Below, in pieces: positions 5,227 to 8,759 of a stretch of 8,759 nt of DNA (positions within the stretch are counted from its first letter, which is position 1; each line of letters opens with the position of its first letter). A program made the position numbers and the translations under genes. The notes beneath the pieces are model-generated. The model was not told the origin of the DNA. It saw only the letters and a program-made list of their open reading frames with translations, and ran no database searches. The DNA comes from Pseudomonadota bacterium. GTDB taxonomy: Bacteria > Pseudomonadota > Gammaproteobacteria > Burkholderiales > SG8-39. The stretch covers positions 1 to 8,759 of the forward strand of contig JAJZUN010000093.1 in the NCBI GenBank assembly GCA_021848555.1. Reading direction: 5' to 3'.

Positions 5227-6425
5227 TCAAGGGCCTGGATTCATGCCGCGCCGCTCGCCTGCTTGCGTCCCTCGCCTTGCTGCTGACGCCGCTGTTCGCG
5301 TCGGCATTCGATCTTCAGGGCCATCGCGGCGATTCCTTTTTACGCCGCGCCGCTCGCTCGCTTGCGTCGCTCGCCTTGCTGCTAACGCCGCTGTTCGCGT
5401 CGGCATTCGATCTTCAGGGCCATCGCGGCGATTCCTTTTTACGCCGCGCCGCTCGCTTGCTTGCGTCGCTCGCCTTGCTGCTGGCACCGCTGTTCGCATC
5501 GGCATTCGATCTTCAGGGCCATCGCGGCGCGCGGGGCCTGGCCCCCGAAAACACGCTGCCGGCGTTCGCCGCCGCGCTGTCAGTCGGTGTCAGCACCCTG
5601 GAACTCGACACGGCGATCACCCGGGACGGCCTGGTGGTGGTCAGCCACGACGCGCGCCTCAATCCGGAGATCACCCGCGGGACCGACGGCCGCTGGCTCA
5701 ACCCACCCACGCGCGCGGTACGCCAGCTTACGCTGGAAGAGCTGGAGCATTTCGACGTCGGGCGCATCAAGCCCGGCAGCGAATACAGCTACCGTTTCCC
5801 CGACCAGAAGCGCATGGACAAGGTGACCATGCCGACGCTGGCGCAGGTATTCCAGCTCGCGCGCCGCGCCGGCAACCATGAAGTGCGCTTCAACATCGAG
5901 ATCAAGACGTCGCCGGACAAGCCCAACGACACGCTGGCGCCTGAAGATTTCGCCAAAACCCTGCTGGGGCTGATCGAGCGCGAAGGCATGAGTTCGCGCG
6001 TTACTATCCAGTCGTTCGACTGGCGGGCGCTGAAGGCGGTGCAGCAGCTGGCGCCGAAAGTTCAGACCAGCTACCTGAGTTCGCAGCAGCGCTCTCTGGA
6101 CAATATCGGCGCCGAAGCACAGGGAGGCTCGGCCTGGACCGCCGGCGTTCAGTTGAGCGATCACGGCTCGATACCGAAAATGGTGAAAGCCGCCGGCGGC
6201 GCGATCTGGTCGCCCTACTACCCCGAGTTGCGATCCGAACTGGTGAAAGAAGCGCACGAACTCGGCCTGCAGGTGATCCCGTGGACGGTGAACCAGGTGG
6301 AGGACATGGCCCGCCTCATCGACTGGGGTGTGGACGGCCTCATCACCGACCGGCCCGACACCCTGCGCGAGGTGCTGGCGGAGAAGAAACTGCTCTTGCC
6401 GAAACCGACACCGGTCGCGCCCTGA
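5223..6425 (+). CDS. Periplasmic glycerophosphodiester phosphodiesterase with a triplicated signal-peptide region
   Basis: The 400-residue protein is predicted to hydrolyse glycerophosphodiesters from phospholipid turnover to glycerol 3-phosphate and an alcohol. The GDPD TIM barrel starts at 95 and ends near 385: HRGARGLAPENT at 100-111 (His100, Arg101, Glu109), ELD at 128-130 (metal-binding Glu128 and Asp130), SHD at 141-143 (His142), NIEIK at 224-228 (metal-binding Glu226), PWTVN at 353-357 and DGLITDRPD at 371-379. All expected catalytic residues are present. The oddity is the N-terminus: LLASLALLL..PLFASA followed by FDLQGHRG occurs three times (ending near 36, 69 and 102), each with its own RAAR positive stretch. 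Without two of the units the protein would be 334 residues, a normal exported GlpQ-like size. The start is ATG 5223, overlapping the peroxiredoxin stop; the ATG at 5243 is out of frame. A terminator-like hairpin follows five bases after the stop. Confidence 0.93.
   Translation: MIKGLDSCRAARLLASLALLLTPLFASAFDLQGHRGDSFLRRAARSLASLALLLTPLFASAFDLQGHRGDSFLRRAARLLASLALLLAPLFASAFDLQGHRGARGLAPENTLPAFAAALSVGVSTLELDTAITRDGLVVVSHDARLNPEITRGTDGRWLNPPTRAVRQLTLEELEHFDVGRIKPGSEYSYRFPDQKRMDKVTMPTLAQVFQLARRAGNHEVRFNIEIKTSPDKPNDTLAPEDFAKTLLGLIEREGMSSRVTIQSFDWRALKAVQQLAPKVQTSYLSSQQRSLDNIGAEAQGGSAWTAGVQLSDHGSIPKMVKAAGGAIWSPYYPELRSELVKEAHELGLQVIPWTVNQVEDMARLIDWGVDGLITDRPDTLREVLAEKKLLLPKPTPVAP
5245..5529 (+). repeat. 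Three tandem 99-bp in-frame repeats at the 5' end of the GDPD gene
   Basis: The copies are 5245-5343, 5344-5442 and a partial third, 5443-5529 (87 bp), each exactly 99 bp from the next, or 33 codons, so the frame is kept. Copies 1 and 2 differ at 4 of 99 bases; copy 3 differs from each of the others at 5 of 87. The changes cluster in the hydrophobic core, where they give Leu/Ser/Leu and Thr/Thr/Ala; the rest are synonymous. The segment from CATTCG through GCGGCG is identical in all three. Each unit encodes a complete signal peptide plus FDLQGHRG. The linker GDSFLRRAAR exists only in copies 1 and 2; copy 3 runs into the real active site (HRGARG). This is direct observation; the origin by slippage or unequal recombination is inferred. 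Confidence 0.95.
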
Positions 6426-6429
6426 GGCC

Positions 6430-6453
6430 AGACCGGGCGCGGCTCCGGTCTTT
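6430..6453 (+). terminator. Rho-independent terminator candidate between convergent genes
   Basis: AGACCGG (6430-6436) and CCGGTCT (6445-6451) form a perfect seven-pair stem with an eight-base loop, followed on the plus strand by TTTCTACTTC. It starts five bases after the GDPD stop and ends at the stop codon of the convergent reductase gene. The U-tract is short (TTTCT), so efficiency is uncertain. On the minus strand no T-run follows the stem, so it would serve mainly the plus-strand genes. Confidence 0.55.
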
Positions 6454-7356
6454 CTACTTCCGCCCGCCCGGTTCCAGCATGCGGTAGATCTCGGTATGGT
6501 CGGCCGCGCCGCTCAGTTTCGCTTCCGCGGCGGCCCAGGATCCGAGCAGGACTTCGCCCAGCAGCGTCTGCGTACCCAGGCTTTTCGCCAGATCGGTGGC
6601 GATGTTGATGTCCTTCTTCATCAATCCCAGGCTGAAACCCGAATTGAACGAGCCCGGAACGATGAACTGCATCAGCTTGTTCTCGGTGCTGTTGTTCTTG
6701 CCGGTCGACGCGTTCAGCACGGCGACGATCTTGTCCGGCGCGATGCCGAAATCGGCGCCCACCTTCAGCGCCTCGCAGGCCGCAAGCAGGCCCGCCGCCG
6801 AGACGTAGTTGTTGAGCGCCTTCATCGCATGCCCCGAGCCCAGCATCCCGGTTTCGATGACCGACTTGCCCATGGTGAGAAACAGCGGCTTGACCCGGGC
6901 AATGACCGCCGGGTCGCCGCCGGCCATGATCGCGAGCGATCCGTCGACGGCGCGTTTCACCCCGCCCGAGACGGGCGCGTCGATCAGGTCCACGCCCGCC
7001 GACTTGAGCCGCGGCCCGAGCTCGCGCGTCACCGACGGACTGGAGGAGCTCATGTCGATGACGATGGCACCCGGTTTCAGGTGCGCGGCCAGGCCGCCGT
7101 TCTCGCCGTACAACACCTTTTTCACCACGGCGCTGTCCGGAAGCATCAGGATCACGACGGCGCACGCCCGCCCGACGTCGGCGAGGCTGTTCGCTGCCAC
7201 GACGCCGCTCACCGCGCACAGGGGCTGCAGCGCGGCGGGCGACGCATCATAGGCATGCACCGGGTAGCCGTGGCTGGCGACCCGCGTCGCCATCGGCAGG
7301 CCCATCTTGCCGATGCCGATGAAGCCGACAGCGTACTTCCCTTCGCCGGGGCTCAT
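6454..7356 (-). CDS. 3-Hydroxyisobutyrate dehydrogenase-family (beta-hydroxyacid) reductase
   Basis: This 300-residue cytosolic NAD(P)-dependent enzyme interconverts a beta-hydroxyacid and its semialdehyde. The N-terminal Rossmann domain opens with VGFIGIGKMGLPMA (GxGxxG at 14-19). The substrate-binding signature DAPVSGGVKRAVDGSLAIMAGG spans 126-147. The catalytic Lys179 lies in GSGHAMKALNN, with Asn183 just after, and the C-terminal helical domain has MKKDINIA at 246-253 with conserved Lys248. All key residues are present and length is typical. The family includes tartronate semialdehyde reductase (GarR), 3-hydroxyisobutyrate dehydrogenase (MmsB) and sulfolactaldehyde reductase (YihU); the exact substrate cannot be read from sequence. 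The frame runs back to 7428, but ATG 7356 overlaps the stop of the upstream gene (ATGA, 7353-7356) and gives the family's normal N-terminus. It is the last gene of the right block and meets the GDPD gene tail to tail. Confidence 0.93.
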   Translation of the reverse strand: MSPGEGKYAVGFIGIGKMGLPMATRVASHGYPVHAYDASPAALQPLCAVSGVVAANSLADVGRACAVVILMLPDSAVVKKVLYGENGGLAAHLKPGAIVIDMSSSSPSVTRELGPRLKSAGVDLIDAPVSGGVKRAVDGSLAIMAGGDPAVIARVKPLFLTMGKSVIETGMLGSGHAMKALNNYVSAAGLLAACEALKVGADFGIAPDKIVAVLNASTGKNNSTENKLMQFIVPGSFNSGFSLGLMKKDINIATDLAKSLGTQTLLGEVLLGSWAAAEAKLSGAADHTEIYRMLEPGGRK

Positions 7357-7736
7357 TTCTTGCTGTCGATCTCGGCGAAGACTTCTTTCGCCGCGCGCAT
7401 CGCATCGATCCCCGCGGGCACGCCGCAATAAATCGCCGCCTGCAGAAAGACTTCGCGGATCTCGGTCCGGGTGATGCCGTTGTTCAGCGCACCCAGAACA
7501 TGCAGTTTGATTTCGTGCGGCCGGTTCAGCGCGGTCAGCCAGGCAAGATTGAGGAAGCTGCGCGTCCTGCGGTCGAGTTCCGGCCGGGTCCAGACCGCAC
7601 CCCAGCAGTATTCGGTGACCAGATCCTGCATCGGCTTGCTGAACTCATCCGGGGCCTTCACCGATTTGTCGACATATTCCGCCCCCAACACGGCCCTTCT
7701 GACCGCCAGCCCTTCGTCGTAGCGTTTCTGATCCAT
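7353..7736 (-). CDS. Carboxymuconolactone decarboxylase-family protein
   Basis: This 127-residue all-helical protein resembles PcaC, the gamma-carboxymuconolactone decarboxylase of the protocatechuate branch. Visible blocks are EYCWGAVWTRPELDRRTRS at 42-60, NLAWLTALNRPHEIKLHVLGALNNG at 63-87 with conserved His79, and TRTEIREVFLQAAIYCGVPAG at 89-109. The AhpD-type CxxC redox motif is absent, so peroxidase activity is unlikely. Length equals that of stand-alone PcaC. No other protocatechuate gene is nearby, so a role in beta-ketoadipate metabolism is doubtful; many family members of unknown function sit in catabolic operons like this one. ATG 7736 has an excellent AAAGGAGA ribosome site. Its stop overlaps the start of the reductase gene by ATGA, and the ThDP decarboxylase beta gene ends 46 bp upstream. 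Confidence 0.9.
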   Translation of the reverse strand: MDQKRYDEGLAVRRAVLGAEYVDKSVKAPDEFSKPMQDLVTEYCWGAVWTRPELDRRTRSFLNLAWLTALNRPHEIKLHVLGALNNGITRTEIREVFLQAAIYCGVPAGIDAMRAAKEVFAEIDSKK

Positions 7737-7741
7737 GGTTT

Positions 7742-7749
7742 TCTCCTTT
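7742..7749 (-). promoter_or_regulatory. Strong ribosome binding site of the CMD-family gene
   Basis: AAAGGAGA on the minus strand lies five bases before the ATG at 7736 and fixes the start against a longer frame that runs back to 7820 inside the upstream gene. It is the strongest Shine-Dalgarno sequence in the window, suggesting higher translation of this small protein than of its neighbours. Confidence 0.75.
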
Positions 7750-7782
7750 GGTGATTGAATGGTCAAAGCGGTATCCGGCCTC

Positions 7783-8373
7783 CTATTGGTGCGCGGCGTC
7801 CGGGCCAAGCAAGGCGGCACGGAATCGAATCTTCAGCAACGAACCGTCGCGCGGCGGCAGCACCAGCGGCAGTTTCTCGGGGTCGATCTTGACCTGGGCG
7901 AACACGGCGCCTTCCCCGGCGTAAATGCGCTTCTTCAGCCGCGACAATTCCGCCGGCGCGCGCACCATGAGCGTATGCGCAATGCCGGCGGCCTTGGCCA
8001 TCCCGGCGAGGTCTACGCCGTGGCCGGTATGCGTTTCCTGCTGGCCGGTCTCGCCATAGCGCTCGTTGTCGAGGACCACGATGGAGAGATTGCGCGGCGC
8101 CTGCACGGCAATGGTGGCCAGCGCGCCCAGCCCCATGAGCATCTCGCCGTCCCCGGTGATCACCAGCACTTTCTTTTTCGGCTGCGCCAGCGCGAGGCCG
8201 AGCCCGACCATCGCCGCCCCGCCCATCGCGCCCCACAGCGGGAAATTCAATTCATGATCGCCCGCATTGGTGGTGTCCCAGGTGGGTGCGCCCAAGCCGC
8301 TGACTACCAGAGTATCGCCGCGGTTCTGCAGCAGTTCCTTCACGACTTCACGACGATGCAATAACTTGCTCAT
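7783..8373 (-). CDS. ThDP-dependent decarboxylase, beta subunit (sulfopyruvate/phosphonopyruvate decarboxylase type)
   Basis: This 196-residue protein is the ThDP-binding half of a split 2-oxoacid decarboxylase. It has NFPLWGAMGGAAMVGLGLALAQP at 43-65, the cofactor and Mg motif GDGEMLMGLG beginning at Gly74, with Asp75 and Asn103 in LDNERYGETGQQETHTG at 101-117. This arrangement matches ComE of sulfopyruvate decarboxylase and the C-terminal half of phosphonopyruvate decarboxylase. ATG 8373 overlaps the stop of the alpha gene (ATGA, 8370-8373), as expected for subunits made in equal amounts. A longer frame to 8673 lies within alpha and is discounted. The catalytic Glu should come from alpha, which completes the active site. 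The CMD-family gene starts 46 bp downstream. The substrate could be sulfopyruvate, phosphonopyruvate or another short 2-oxoacid; sequence alone does not decide. Confidence 0.9.
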   Translation of the reverse strand: MSKLLHRREVVKELLQNRGDTLVVSGLGAPTWDTTNAGDHELNFPLWGAMGGAAMVGLGLALAQPKKKVLVITGDGEMLMGLGALATIAVQAPRNLSIVVLDNERYGETGQQETHTGHGVDLAGMAKAAGIAHTLMVRAPAELSRLKKRIYAGEGAVFAQVKIDPEKLPLVLPPRDGSLLKIRFRAALLGPDAAHQ

Positions 8374-8759
8374 TTGGGCGCGCTCCGGGTGAGTTTTCTG
8401 AAGTCCTTGGCGCCGGACACGCGCTGACCGATCAGCAGTGCCACCGGGCGATAGGTATTGAAGGCGAGGCGTGCCGCGCTGGACACCATCTCCGTCACGT
8501 CCTCGGCACTGTCGGCGCGCTTGACGATCACGCCCATCGCTTCGAACACGGCCTGCGTCGCATTGCCCATGGGTATCTGTGCCGGGTTGAATTCGCCATA
8601 GTCGCCGCGCATGGTGACCAGCATCAGCAGCGGAAACTGGCAGGCGATAGCCAGGGTGAGCATATTGACGCAATTGCCCACGCCGCTGCTTTGCATCAGC
8701 AGCACGCCTTTCTCGCCGCCGAGCCAGGCCCCGGCAAGCAGCGCCACGCCCTCTTCTTC
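8370..8759 (-). CDS. ThDP-dependent decarboxylase, alpha subunit, C-terminal part (cut by right window edge)
   Basis: The last 129 residues of the PYR-domain partner of the beta subunit are visible. The frame is open to the window edge and begins EEEGVALLAGAWLGGEKG, where an early Glu is the likely ThDP-activating residue. It continues with LLMQSSGVGNCVNMLTLA and MRGDYGEFNPAQIPMGNATQ, both typical of sulfopyruvate and phosphonopyruvate decarboxylase alpha regions (compare ComD), and ends with RPVALLIGQRVSG. Family members have about 165 to 185 residues, so roughly 40 to 55 N-terminal residues lie outside. A GTG at 8747 would cut off the catalytic Glu and is not the start. The ATGA overlap with beta shows that the two are one translational unit, and this pair heads the visible right-hand operon. 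Confidence 0.88.
   Translation of the reverse strand, partial: EEEGVALLAGAWLGGEKGVLLMQSSGVGNCVNMLTLAIACQFPLLMLVTMRGDYGEFNPAQIPMGNATQAVFEAMGVIVKRADSAEDVTEMVSSAARLAFNTYRPVALLIGQRVSGAKDFRKLTRSAPK

Noticed and set aside
5227..5505. A 92-codon minus-strand frame with repeated peptide blocks.
   Set aside because: The peptide repetition is fully explained by the DNA triplication on the coding strand; it has no ribosome site or known motif.
5243..5881. A 212-codon frame starting at the in-repeat ATG 5243.
   Set aside because: It is out of frame with the GDPD gene, and its Arg/Pro-rich repeats only mirror the 99-bp DNA repeat in another frame.
7353..7736. Calling the CMD-family protein PcaC or an AhpD peroxidase.
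   Set aside because: No protocatechuate genes are nearby and the CxxC motif of AhpD is missing, so only the family name is supported.

Overview
The window is about 8.8 kb of dense, GC-rich coding DNA. Base composition, codon use and gene families suggest a free-living betaproteobacterium, probably Burkholderiales; this is inferred from style, since no rRNA or species marker is present. There are ten protein genes, two of them cut by the window ends. I see no tRNA, rRNA, CRISPR array, IS element or phage gene.

Left block, minus strand (2167 to 1): a seven-helix membrane diguanylate cyclase with an intact GGEEF site and an RxxD inhibitory site, then, 18 bp downstream, the N-terminal 317 residues of an acetolactate-synthase-like thiamine diphosphate (ThDP) enzyme that runs off the left edge. 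A 263-bp divergent region (2168-2430) separates this block from the next one. It carries a consensus TATAAT box and a 15-bp palindrome.

Middle block, plus strand (2431-6425): a D-isomer-specific 2-hydroxyacid dehydrogenase and an LDH2/malate-type dehydrogenase form a likely two-gene operon, possibly acting on opposite enantiomers of one hydroxyacid. After a small hairpin and a TAGAAT box come an exported Bcp/PrxQ peroxiredoxin and a periplasmic glycerophosphodiester phosphodiesterase (GDPD), which overlap by ATGA. A terminator-like hairpin at 6430-6453 ends this block.

Right block, minus strand (8759 to 6454): a split ThDP decarboxylase of the sulfopyruvate/phosphonopyruvate type (alpha cut by the right edge, beta complete), a carboxymuconolactone-decarboxylase-family protein, and a 3-hydroxyisobutyrate-dehydrogenase-family reductase. 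Two of the three gene junctions are ATGA overlaps, so this looks like one catabolic operon for an unidentified 2-oxo or 3-hydroxy acid.

The most unusual item is at the start of the GDPD gene. A 99-bp in-frame unit is repeated nearly three times (5245-5529), giving three consecutive signal peptides, each followed by the opening FDLQGHRG of the catalytic domain. Only the third copy continues into a complete active site. The second point of interest is the set of dehydrogenases and ThDP enzymes, which resembles sulfolactate/sulfopyruvate metabolism in family content but lacks its diagnostic genes here.
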